The notes under the pieces were generated by a model that did no database searches, was not told the DNA's origin, and worked only from the letters and a program-made list of their open reading frames with translations. From contig WJJX01000116.1 of assembly GCA_014729445.1 (NCBI GenBank), forward strand, positions 1-9,220: a stretch of 9,220 nt of DNA, written 5' to 3'. Positions 1 to 6,881 of this stretch are shown here, piece by piece. Position 1 is the stretch's first letter, and every line of letters starts with the position of its first letter. Both the position numbers and the translations under genes were made by a program. The stretch comes from Candidatus Moraniibacteriota bacterium (lineage in GTDB: Bacteria > Patescibacteriota > Minisyncoccia > CAIUEV01 > JAHKAQ01).

Positions 1-890
1 ATGCCAAACCCTTCGTGCATGGCTGTTGAAACATAAATATCGGCTTCTTTTAATAACTCCGCCTTTCTTCTTTCGCTTACCCGGCCAAGAACTTTAATTT
101 TTTTCTCCAGATTCAAACTCTTTACGTATTGTCTAAGGTCTGACTCCATCGGGCCGCCGCCTACAACATTTAAAACAAATCGCTGGTCGACTTTTTTTAA
201 AGCCTTAATTAAAAATTTTAGATTTTTTCTTTTAACCAGTCTTCCGATGGTGATAAGTTTTATTTTTTGATTTGAATGCCTCTTTTTAGCCTTTTTTAAA
301 TCGATTGCGGTTTTATCCTGCGTTGATTTAAAACCCAGAGGGATAATTTTAATTTGCTTTTTTATCTTAAAATATCGATAGGCCTTTTCTTGAATCTCTC
401 TGCTTGAGGCTATAACCTTGTCGCTTCGATTAATGATCTTTGCGACTAAAAATCTGGTCAGAAAAAATTTATGCCCCGACATCAGGCGGCTGGGATCGTA
501 GATATCGGCTCCGTGAATTGTCAAAATGTATTTATTTTTATAAAGGAAACTCAATAGATAGGTTATAACGCCGGTCGGAATGGCGAAATGGGTGTGTACA
601 AAATCATAGCGACGCTTTTTCATTAAACTTCTGGTTTTAAAAAAGCCCGAAATAACAAAAAACAAAAGATTTAAAAATCCAGCGCTTTGTATCTTTTTTC
701 TTTCCCGGCTCCAAACTCTATAAACCCGCACCTTGTTTTTCTTCTCTATTTTGCTTAATTTTCGGGAACCGGAAGTTATTACATCAATTTTAATCCCCAT
801 CTTGGACCATTCTTCAGATAAATCCCTGCTAAATACGCCTCCTCCACCTCCAAGCGGAGGATATTCATAATTTAAGACTAAGATTCGCAT
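1..890 (-). CDS. GT4-family glycosyltransferase, 3' part missing
   Basis: A retaining GT-B glycosyltransferase, expected to move a sugar from a nucleotide-sugar donor onto a surface glycan or lipid-linked acceptor at the cytoplasmic face of the membrane. I read 296 complete codons from ATG at 890 to the left window edge, where the gene is cut. Visible marks are the N-terminal strand MRILVLNYEYPP followed by a five-glycine loop (14-18), the acceptor-side HGADIY (126-131), the start of the donor domain at KLITIGRLVKRKN (211-223), the GGGP turn (244-247) and MHEGFG (291-296), whose E293 should be the first glutamate of the EX7E motif. The second glutamate and the last helices lie outside. It starts 6 bases after the stop of the lipoprotein gene, so the two are probably cotranscribed. 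No Shine-Dalgarno sequence is seen. The family is secure; acceptor and sugar cannot be read. Confidence 0.93.
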   Translation of the reverse strand, partial: MRILVLNYEYPPLGGGGGVFSRDLSEEWSKMGIKIDVITSGSRKLSKIEKKNKVRVYRVWSRERKKIQSAGFLNLLFFVISGFFKTRSLMKKRRYDFVHTHFAIPTGVITYLLSFLYKNKYILTIHGADIYDPSRLMSGHKFFLTRFLVAKIINRSDKVIASSREIQEKAYRYFKIKKQIKIIPLGFKSTQDKTAIDLKKAKKRHSNQKIKLITIGRLVKRKNLKFLIKALKKVDQRFVLNVVGGGPMESDLRQYVKSLNLEKKIKVLGRVSERRKAELLKEADIYVSTAMHEGFG

Positions 891-896
891 AGTTAT

Positions 897-2024
897 TTAA
901 TCAAATTCTCTTGCTCCCAGATAAATCAGATCGGGATTAGCGGGGTCTATCGCCATATCGTTGATTGGATGGGGAATTTTAAGTTCGGTGGACTGCCAGG
1001 TCAAACCTCCGTCAAAACTTTTATAAAAAACTCCCCGCGAGGTATAATAAATTATATCGGAATTATAACCTCCAATCGCCATCGCTCTAATCCTGATTCC
1101 TTCCGGATTTTCCAAAGTGGAAAGCTGGCCCCAAGTGACTCCTCCGTCCATGCTTTTAAAAATACCGATATCTGTTCCGACATATACCACATCTTTCAGT
1201 TTCGGATCGACTTCCAGCGAAAAAACATCTTCAAAATCGGCTTCCGGCGGAAAATTTTCGCTTAGATTAATAATAGGCGGTTTCTCCAGAGCATATTTAC
1301 TTTCATTGATATTAAAATTTTCCATCCCCTCTGATTCCTCGAACTCTTCAAGATCTTTGCCTTCGATCATTTTGGTATAATCGATCTTCATAATTCCCTC
1401 TTCAAAAACTCTAAGGTAGATTGAATTTCTATTTTGCGGATCAATGGCCATTTTGACAATGGCATTTTGACCTTTAACTTGACCAATATTCAGCCATTTA
1501 TCCCCCCTGTCCAAACTTTTGTAAATCGTTCCGTTGGAATTGCCCGCATAAATAACGTTGGGATTATAGTAGTCGACTTCGACAGCGGGAATAAAATTTT
1601 CTCCGGCCGGCTCTTCCCAAACGCTTTCCCAGCTTTCACCGCCATCTGTACTCCTCAAAATCCGACCCCTGCTTTCAAAAACCGCGCCGATATAAAGATT
1701 GTTGCTGTTTCTTCTATCAATGGCAATAGCGTAAACATTATGTCCCTTGGTGACCTGATTCCACACCTCTCCGCCGTCGGTACTTTTAAACAGGCCCGAC
1801 CCTTTGGTGCCGGCATAGATTATGTTATGATCATTAGGATCTATGGTTAAATTCAGCACATCTACAATCCCAAGAGTTTTTTCCTCTTCAACATATTTAA
1901 CTTTTTGTTCAAAGGTTTCGCCTTTGTCGCTGGATTTATAGACGCCTTTGGTTTCATTTTTGGGAATTAAGGAACAACCCGAAAGCAATAACAGACAAAA
2001 TAAACTGATGATTGATTTTTGCAT
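897..2024 (-). CDS. Asp-box (BNR/Ycf48-like) beta-propeller lipoprotein
   Basis: A predicted lipoprotein of 375 residues, probably anchored to the outer face of the membrane. The N-terminus is a lipoprotein signal: K3, a hydrophobic stretch (5-14) and lipobox LSGC with the lipidated Cys at 17. The rest is a repeat protein with Asp-box motifs SxDxGxxW/F at about 31, 81, 125, 170, 291 and 336. These alternate with strands of the form I-D-P-x5-I-Y-x-G at about 61, 102, 150, 194, 272, 317 and 359. Seven strand units plus six clear and one degenerate Asp-box (near 209-216) fit a seven-bladed propeller closed by pairing the N-terminal Asp-box with the last C-terminal strand. An acidic insertion (about 217-266) sits in the degenerate blade. 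Asp-box propellers include sialidases, sortilin and the photosystem assembly factor Ycf48. No catalytic sialidase residues are recognisable, so a binding or assembly role is more likely. It lies 18 bases after holB. Confidence 0.88.
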   Translation of the reverse strand: MQKSIISLFCLLLLSGCSLIPKNETKGVYKSSDKGETFEQKVKYVEEEKTLGIVDVLNLTIDPNDHNIIYAGTKGSGLFKSTDGGEVWNQVTKGHNVYAIAIDRRNSNNLYIGAVFESRGRILRSTDGGESWESVWEEPAGENFIPAVEVDYYNPNVIYAGNSNGTIYKSLDRGDKWLNIGQVKGQNAIVKMAIDPQNRNSIYLRVFEEGIMKIDYTKMIEGKDLEEFEESEGMENFNINESKYALEKPPIINLSENFPPEADFEDVFSLEVDPKLKDVVYVGTDIGIFKSMDGGVTWGQLSTLENPEGIRIRAMAIGGYNSDIIYYTSRGVFYKSFDGGLTWQSTELKIPHPINDMAIDPANPDLIYLGAREFD

Positions 2025-2042
2025 GTTGGTTATTTAAAATTT

Positions 2043-2897
2043 TTATATAAAGCTGGCTTCAAGCTGCAGCTTTTTCGAGGCATTGCTAAACTTTAAAATC
2101 TCTTTTAACCTCAACAATTTTTCTAGAAGCTGCTTGGATTCTAGATGATTTAAATTAAGCTTATTATAGTCTTTAAATTCTTTAAAGTCATCATAGAGCC
2201 CGATCTCCAAATTCAAGATCACGAGGAAAATCCAGAAATCAACAAGCTCCAGGAGATTATCCTCATCTTTTTCAAGTGTTTCAATGATCTCAAACTTTTT
2301 CCAAATTGGAGCTTCTATTAGATTATAAAATTTTTTTTCTTTTTTTTCCAATTCTTTTATCCCTTTTTGCTTGCTCTCTTTTAATGAAGCTATTCGTCCC
2401 CAATTCAGAAAAACAGCCTTGGAATCGATTTTTTCCTGTTTAGAAAAAATATCTCTTATTTGCTTGGGTTTCATTAAACCCAATTTGATTATAAGGCTGC
2501 GAGAAACAATTGTTGAGAGCAAGTTTTGAATCGAATCGGTGATGATTATAAAAATTTTATGCTCATTCGGCTCCTCCAGAACTTTTAACAAAGCGTTTTG
2601 AGCCTTTATCGACATTCTGTCCCCGTCTTGGATTAAACAAACCATTGTGTCCTCACTTTTTAATTTCATAAAGCTGATAGCTTCGTGAATTTGTTTAATC
2701 GATATTTGATTTTTCTCTTCGATTAAACCGACGGTTTTAAAATTTTTGAGCTTATTTTCCTTTTTGATCAGACCATCCACCAAATAAAACGCCAGCTCCC
2801 TTTTGCCCACACCTGAAGGACCGCTAAAAATAAAAACCCCCTGCTTTGGTTTTTGGGCCAGAATTCTGTCTATATATTTTTTTTGGATATGCAGCAT
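2043..2897 (-). CDS. holB: DNA polymerase III delta' subunit-like clamp-loader ATPase
   Basis: A 284-residue AAA+ protein of the clamp-loader type, which helps open and load the sliding clamp onto primed DNA for the polymerase encoded by dnaE at the other end of the window. Walker A is GPSGVGKR (26-33). The Walker B region reads CLIQDGDRMS (87-96) and runs into the family signature AQNALLKVLEEP (99-110). IIIT (117-120) is the sensor-1 strand, and SRS (132-134) stands where clamp-loader subunits have SRC, keeping the arginine. The four-cysteine zinc module seen in E. coli delta' and in tau/gamma is absent, which keeps the protein short. Residues from about 195 form the C-terminal helical (collar) part. 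The coding strand has two runs of eight A's at codons 184-189. The gene starts 11 bases after a glycosyltransferase gene, an unusual neighbour. A dnaX-like role cannot be wholly excluded, but the length and the lack of zinc cysteines favour delta'. Confidence 0.85.
   Translation of the reverse strand: MLHIQKKYIDRILAQKPKQGVFIFSGPSGVGKRELAFYLVDGLIKKENKLKNFKTVGLIEEKNQISIKQIHEAISFMKLKSEDTMVCLIQDGDRMSIKAQNALLKVLEEPNEHKIFIIITDSIQNLLSTIVSRSLIIKLGLMKPKQIRDIFSKQEKIDSKAVFLNWGRIASLKESKQKGIKELEKKEKKFYNLIEAPIWKKFEIIETLEKDEDNLLELVDFWIFLVILNLEIGLYDDFKEFKDYNKLNLNHLESKQLLEKLLRLKEILKFSNASKKLQLEASFI
2333..2349 (-). other. A8-G-A8 tract within holB, possible slippage site
   Basis: On the coding strand the codons GAA AAA AAA GAA AAA AAA (residues 184-189) give two runs of eight A's separated by a single G. 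Loss or gain of one A, or a -1 or +1 ribosomal shift, would bring a stop within a few codons (for example after R-K-K-I-L for -1 at the first run). The product would be about 191 residues, holding the ATPase domains but not the collar. dnaX genes are known to use slippage on A-runs, but lysine-rich segments in AT-rich genomes produce such runs by chance. Confidence 0.3.
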
Positions 2898-2901
2898 GGA
2901 A

Positions 2902-2913
2902 ATTTTATTTAGC
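2902..2913 (-). other. AT-rich leader GCTAAATAAAAT before holB (copy 1)
   Basis: This 12-base string spans the TAA stop of the upstream glycosyltransferase gene and ends 4 bases before the holB ATG. An identical copy lies at the junction before the HAD gene. No Shine-Dalgarno sequence is present, so the AT-rich stretch is the only candidate initiation signal. It may simply reflect base composition. Confidence 0.35.
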
Positions 2914-4015
2914 CTTCTAATTTGCTTTCGATGAAATTTCGCAGTTCTTTTCTGAATCTTTTATCGGAAAATTTTTGCACCGATTCTATAATGTCTCTTG
3001 AATTATATTTTTTAATCCTGGAGTTGATCCGATAAACGCCTTCGGCCAAAACTTCTACGGTTTGAGCTTTGAAAAATTCGCCTGAAATTCCGGGCTGAAC
3101 AATTTCTTTGGCTCCCCCCTTTTCAAAAGCCAAAACCGGCTTCCCGCAGGCCATCGCTTCCACTGTTGAAATTCCAAAATCCTCATCAGACGCCTGGATA
3201 AAAGCTTTACAGCTTCTATAATAATCAATCACTTCCTTTCTTTCTTTAAACCCCAGCATTTTTACCGTCGGTCCGGCCATTTTTTTTAATCTCTTAAACT
3301 CCTCTCCTTCGCCTATTACAATAAGCTCCCAGCCCAGTTTGTTAAAAGCTTTGATAATAATATCAATTTTTTTATATTTGGATAGTCTAGAAACCACAAG
3401 AAAAAAATTTTTTTGTTGATTTCTCCGTGAATATAATTCGTCCACTTTAACGGGTGGATAAATCAGGGCGGAATCCGATCGGTAATATTTTTTGATTTTT
3501 TCCCGAGTCGCCTTGGAATTGGCGATAAAATAATCCACTCGATCAGCGGAAACCGCATCCCAAATCCGAATATAATTAATCAAAAATCGGGTTAAAAATT
3601 TGATCGAATTGCTGTGGATTATATTTCTTACGTATTGATGCGTATAATCCCAGAGGTATCTTGTCGGACTGTGGCAGTAACAGATATTTAAAGTCTCGGG
3701 TTTGGTGATAACACTCTTGGAAAAAGCGCCGCTTGAGGTTAAAACAACTCTGTAGTTTCTCAAATCCAGAGTTTCGGGAGCCACAATCAAAAAAGGAAGA
3801 GCTAATTTCGGTCTTTCTTTAAACAAGCCGGGCAATTTTTTAATATATGACTCGCGAATTTGATTAGGCAGATCCAAACCAAGCTCCTCTTTATGCATCA
3901 AAGTATAAATAGGAGCTTTAGGCCAAACGGCTCCCATTTCTTTTAAGGTCATCTCGGCTCCGCCGGTTTTATTCAAAAAATCATGAACGATCGCTATTCT
4001 GTATTTTTGATTCAT
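2909..4015 (-). CDS. GT4-family glycosyltransferase, WbaZ-like
   Basis: A complete retaining GT-B glycosyltransferase, 368 residues from ATG at 4015. It resembles the WbaZ-type mannosyltransferases of O-antigen and exopolysaccharide synthesis: the start IAIVHDFLNKTGGAE (8-22), then ICYCHSPTRYLWDYTHQYV (111-129) with the CHSPxRYxWD signature typical of that subgroup. The donor domain begins at FFLVVSRLSKYK (204-215), and EDFGISTVE supplies the EX7E pair at E278 and E286, followed by MACGKPVLAF. No signal peptide or clear membrane span is present, so it should act in the cytoplasm at the membrane face. A TTG at 4030 would add five residues (MLIKF), but the family normally starts at about this ATG and neither start has a ribosome binding site. 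It follows the mscS stop by 25 bases and precedes holB by 11. WbaZ-like fold is secure; mannose as donor is only a guess from the family. Confidence 0.92.
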   Translation of the reverse strand: MNQKYRIAIVHDFLNKTGGAEMTLKEMGAVWPKAPIYTLMHKEELGLDLPNQIRESYIKKLPGLFKERPKLALPFLIVAPETLDLRNYRVVLTSSGAFSKSVITKPETLNICYCHSPTRYLWDYTHQYVRNIIHSNSIKFLTRFLINYIRIWDAVSADRVDYFIANSKATREKIKKYYRSDSALIYPPVKVDELYSRRNQQKNFFLVVSRLSKYKKIDIIIKAFNKLGWELIVIGEGEEFKRLKKMAGPTVKMLGFKERKEVIDYYRSCKAFIQASDEDFGISTVEAMACGKPVLAFEKGGAKEIVQPGISGEFFKAQTVEVLAEGVYRINSRIKKYNSRDIIESVQKFSDKRFRKELRNFIESKLEG

Positions 4016-4040
4016 AAATTTGATTAGCAAGAAAACAATC

Positions 4041-4877
4041 TTAATTAACCGTTTTTCCCGGCAGTTCTATCTTTTTTTTACTAAATTCATTAATTATCCT
4101 ATCGGATAATTCTCTTTTTATTTTGATTTTTCCGCCGGTCTTTACTTTGGCCCAAATTCTTACAATGGCCGCGTTATTTTGAATTTCATTTACTCCCTTG
4201 TTTTGAGGAGTCTCGATAAACAATTCCTTGAAATTTTTATCTTTAGCGATTTTTTGAATTTCCTTGTCGATAATTTTATGGGCTTTATTAAAATCTTGGT
4301 TTACTTTAACCGGAATATCCAAATTAAGGATACTAAAGGAATTGGTGTTGTTAGTTACCACCGCTATCTGACCATTGGGAATGATATGCCTGGCACCGCC
4401 GGCCGACTGTAAAATGGTTCTTCTAAAACTGATATCCACCACTTTACCTTCATATTTGTCGACTTTGATCCAATCTCCCAAATTGTATTGATTTTCCAAA
4501 ATAATAAAAATGCCGGCAATAACGTCTTTGACCAGACTTTGGGAACCAAACGCCAAAGGAAAAGTCAAAATTCCGGCTCCCAATAAAACGGGCTCGACAT
4601 CGATGCTTAATTCCTGTAAAACAAAAAAAATAAAGTAAATTAGGATTATAATCCAGCTTGTAGTATCGATCAAAACGCTTAGCGTGTTAATTCTTTTTCG
4701 GACATGACTATTTTCTTTAGAATCCTTGAAACTCAAAACACTCAACCGCAGAAAAAAAGGCGTTATGCTTTTAATTATGAAATAAGCGACAAGACAAAAA
4801 AACAACACAAAAAGAAATTTTAAATCACTGTTGTATAAATCTAGAACCCCTTCTTTAAGATTTTCAAATTCGCTCAT
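4041..4877 (-). CDS. MscS-family small-conductance mechanosensitive channel
   Basis: An inner-membrane channel that opens under membrane tension and releases solutes during osmotic downshock. At 278 residues it is close to E. coli MscS (286). Three membrane segments are visible: TM1 about 19-44, TM2 about 65-89 and the pore-lining TM3 about 94-127, which holds LAFGSQSLVKDVIAG (108-122). The cytoplasmic beta domain follows, with NLGDWIKV (132-139) and the family hallmark IPNGQI (166-171), then an alpha/beta C-terminal domain. TM3 carries a proline (P108) before LAFG, where small residues usually pack. The gene begins 73 bases after the tRNA and has no terminator in between, so it may be read from the tRNA promoter. 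A TATAAA at 4903-4908 could be a -10 box but has no good -35 partner. There is no Shine-Dalgarno sequence before the ATG. Confidence 0.93.
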   Translation of the reverse strand: MSEFENLKEGVLDLYNSDLKFLFVLFFCLVAYFIIKSITPFFLRLSVLSFKDSKENSHVRKRINTLSVLIDTTSWIIILIYFIFFVLQELSIDVEPVLLGAGILTFPLAFGSQSLVKDVIAGIFIILENQYNLGDWIKVDKYEGKVVDISFRRTILQSAGGARHIIPNGQIAVVTNNTNSFSILNLDIPVKVNQDFNKAHKIIDKEIQKIAKDKNFKELFIETPQNKGVNEIQNNAAIVRIWAKVKTGGKIKIKRELSDRIINEFSKKKIELPGKTVN

Positions 4878-4950
4878 ATTAACGGTTTTTAAATGCTTAA
4901 ATTTTATATCTGTTGAAACTCAATATTAATACGCTTTGGCTGCTAAAATG

Positions 4951-5034
4951 TGCCGATGGTCGGAGTCGAACCGACACGAGCTTACGCCCACGACATTTTG
5001 AGTGTCGCGTGTCTACCAATTCCACCACATCGGC
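4951..5034 (-). tRNA. tRNA-Leu, anticodon CAA
   Basis: An 84-base class II tRNA. The acceptor stem GCCGATG (5034-5028) pairs perfectly with CATCGGC (4958-4952), with discriminator A at 4951. The D arm holds the leucine-type GTGGAATTGGTAGACAC. The anticodon stem CGACA/TGTCG closes the loop CTCAAAA, which gives anticodon CAA at 5000-4998 (reads UUG). A long variable arm follows, then the T arm GTCGG-TTCGACT-CCGAC. The 3' CCA is not encoded, so it must be added by a CCA-adding enzyme. The tRNA lies between rmuC (14 bases upstream) and mscS (73 bases downstream), in the same orientation. Confidence 0.97.
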
Positions 5035-5045
5035 GAATATGGATT

Positions 5046-5074
5046 ATTCTACACATTTTCTTTGGGTTTTTCAA
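5046..5074 (-). promoter_or_regulatory. Sigma70-type promoter for tRNA-Leu overlapping the rmuC stop
   Basis: The -35 box is TTGAAA (5074-5069) and the -10 box TAGAAT (5051-5046), separated by exactly 17 bases; each matches five of six consensus bases. Transcription would begin about 7 bases on, leaving a leader of roughly 5 bases before the mature tRNA 5' end at 5034. The first three bases of the -10 box are the rmuC stop codon TAG. Both boxes lie in or at the end of rmuC coding sequence, a common arrangement in compact genomes. It may also drive mscS. Confidence 0.68.
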
Positions 5075-6164
5075 TCTTTTCAAGCTCTTTGAAATTTTTT
5101 CTCGGTTTTTGGGAGATTTTATACAGATCTTTATCGATCTTTTTAAATTCCTTGGAACTGTTATTGTAGGCATTAACCGTGGTTGTTAGGTGGGTTCCGA
5201 TTTTTAAAAAATGATTCTCATAATTTTTTAGATGCCGGTCAAGCTTGTCAATGTTCTTTCGAAAAACGCTCATCGATTCCTTCATCTGGATTAACTTGAG
5301 CCCGTGGAGAATGGTCTGCAAATAAGCATAGAACGAACTTGGGGAAACCAGAACCACATTTTTTTTATGAGCGTAATTGATGATATTTTCTTTGGTTTCC
5401 CTTATGATTCCGACTTTGGCGCTGATCAAATCGTAATAAACACTTTCTGAAGGAATAAACATAAAAGCAAAGTCAAAAGTTCCTTCATTGATTTTTATGT
5501 ATTTTGCGGTTTCGTTTATCCTTTTTTTAATATCGTTAATAATGTTTTTTTCAAGATTTTTCTTCCTTAAGGTGTCTTTTTCTTCGATCATTTTGTTGTA
5601 GTTTTCCATGGAAAATTTTGAGTCGATCGGTAAAATTTTATCTTGATAAAAAATAACCGCATCTACAATAGATCCGTCCTTAAATTTATATTGAAGTTCA
5701 AACTGTTCTGGATTAAAAACATTTTTTAAAATGGACTCCAAATAATATTCTCCTAAAATTCCCCTTTGTTTGGGATTCTTAAGAAAACTTTCCAGACTTT
5801 GGAGTTGTTCGGCAAAACCAGCGATTTTTTGATTGGTTTGTTCGAAGCGACTGATCCTCTGAGAAGTTTGTTCGATTAATCGCTTGCTTTCCTGAAATTG
5901 ATTTTTGATTGATTTGAAGGAAAAATCCATTCCCCGATCCAGGGTTTGTCTGATTAAATTCAACTTGCTTTCCAATTCCTTCCTATTCTCTCCCTGATTC
6001 TGGCGGATTTCTTTTCTTAATTCATTTATAATAATAAACATATTTTCCTGATCTTTATTTCCCAACTGCGATTTTTTAAGCTCCTTGATTTTGGAATTGA
6101 AAAAATAAATAATAAAAAAAAGTCCTGCAACGAAAATCATAATTATAACCAAGATTGGGTCCAT
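5049..6164 (-). CDS. rmuC: RmuC-family DNA recombination protein
   Basis: RmuC proteins have a nuclease-like core and limit rearrangement at inverted repeats in E. coli; their precise reaction is not settled. This 371-residue copy has an N-terminal membrane anchor (about 4-22), a long coiled-coil (about 24-125) and the RmuC domain (about 130-330). Marks of the domain are KQRGILGEYYLE (132-143), IVDAVIF (166-172), LPIDSKFSMENY (178-189), AFMFIPSESVY (233-243) and VVLVSPSSFYAYLQTI (270-285). The lysine-rich tail (about 340-371) looks disordered. Length and architecture are typical. It ends in TAG while the other seven visible stops are TAA, apparently because the stop also forms part of the tRNA promoter. 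It starts 9 bases after the HAD gene and is very likely cotranscribed with it. No Shine-Dalgarno sequence; AAATAA lies 4 bases before the ATG. Confidence 0.95.
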   Translation of the reverse strand: MDPILVIIMIFVAGLFFIIYFFNSKIKELKKSQLGNKDQENMFIIINELRKEIRQNQGENRKELESKLNLIRQTLDRGMDFSFKSIKNQFQESKRLIEQTSQRISRFEQTNQKIAGFAEQLQSLESFLKNPKQRGILGEYYLESILKNVFNPEQFELQYKFKDGSIVDAVIFYQDKILPIDSKFSMENYNKMIEEKDTLRKKNLEKNIINDIKKRINETAKYIKINEGTFDFAFMFIPSESVYYDLISAKVGIIRETKENIINYAHKKNVVLVSPSSFYAYLQTILHGLKLIQMKESMSVFRKNIDKLDRHLKNYENHFLKIGTHLTTTVNAYNNSSKEFKKIDKDLYKISQKPRKNFKELEKIEKPKENV

Positions 6165-6173
6165 ACTTTTATT

Positions 6174-6881
6174 TTACTTAATAGTTAAGTTTAACTGATC
6201 TTTTATAAATAACAAAATTTCCAGAAAGTCTCTAAATTGATAAATTCCTTTTATTTTTTGAGCTTCCTCTTTGAAATAAGGAATTTTTGTAATTACTTTA
6301 AGATCCAGTCCTTTTTTATCAATCACTTTTTTAATCGCTTGATTTTCTTTGATTTTGTCGTTAATAAAAAAACCGGTTTTTGAAGCTTTGCCTTGAACTA
6401 ACTTTAAAATATTTTTTTCTTTATCTATAGGGCTTATAACAACCTGTATTTTGTTTGAATCATCTTGAATAACCTTTTCGATTAGTCGAGAATGTTTGAT
6501 TTTGGCTTTTTGAAAAGCCGATTCGCCGTAAGAAAAAATTATTATCTCCGCTTTGACCTCTTGAATTAATTTTTTTAAAAAATCGATCGATCCTGGAAAA
6601 GTATATCGATCAAAAGATTTCAACAACTGATTGAAATCTTTCTCCAAGTTGTCTAATCTTTCATTTTTGTATTGATTGCCGGCTCGAATCATTTTAAAAA
6701 AGCTGGTATAGGAAAAAACAAACTTATTTGCGTTAAGGTAATGCGGGGCTTTGTTAAAAACATCTTTGATTAATCCTTTATACAGATCATTTTTTTTAAC
6801 AGCCGAAACTAAATCTTCTTTAAAACTGAAGGTGTCGACTAAAGTATCGTCAAAATCAATTATCGCATAGCTTTTACTCAT
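6174..6881 (-). CDS. HAD-superfamily hydrolase-like protein
   Basis: A 235-residue protein with a haloacid dehalogenase (phosphatase) core. Motif I is IIDFDDTLVDT (7-17), with D9 as the expected nucleophile and D11 as acid/base. A helical cap lies at about 18-95. Motif II is IIIFSYG (113-119), with S117 as the phosphate-binding residue. K154 or K156 (in PIDKEK) could be motif III. Motif IV reads FFINDKIKEN (171-180), so the usual GDxxxD or DD pair is reduced to a single D175. Metal binding may therefore be altered, though many HAD enzymes keep only one strong acid here. The substrate cannot be named; small-metabolite phosphatase or a role on nucleotides or protein are all possible. It sits 5 bases after the coiled-coil gene and 9 before rmuC, so it belongs to the dnaE-rmuC run. 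A decaying or non-catalytic HAD protein is the main alternative. Confidence 0.8.
   Translation of the reverse strand: MSKSYAIIDFDDTLVDTFSFKEDLVSAVKKNDLYKGLIKDVFNKAPHYLNANKFVFSYTSFFKMIRAGNQYKNERLDNLEKDFNQLLKSFDRYTFPGSIDFLKKLIQEVKAEIIIFSYGESAFQKAKIKHSRLIEKVIQDDSNKIQVVISPIDKEKNILKLVQGKASKTGFFINDKIKENQAIKKVIDKKGLDLKVITKIPYFKEEAQKIKGIYQFRDFLEILLFIKDQLNLTIK

Noticed and set aside
969..1850. Several plus-strand open frames opposite the lipoprotein gene
   Set aside because: They overlap one another and the well-supported repeat protein on the other strand, show no domain signature, and have cysteine- and serine-rich composition of antisense reading.
4028..4030. TTG start for the WbaZ-like glycosyltransferase
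   Set aside because: The ATG at 4015 fits the family N-terminus better, and no ribosome binding site supports the TTG.
4903..4908. TATAAA as a -10 box for a separate mscS promoter
   Set aside because: At 16-18 bases upstream there is no credible -35 box (TATTAA at best). TTGAGT at 4918-4923 has the wrong spacing.
4878..4950. Intrinsic terminator after the tRNA
   Set aside because: Only a weak four-pair TTGA-GTT-TCAA stem is present with no T-run following it on the transcribed strand.
4950..5189. Plus-strand open frame beginning MPMVGVEPTR across the tRNA
   Set aside because: It is the antisense of tRNA-Leu continued into antisense rmuC. This is a well-known spurious product of tRNA genes.
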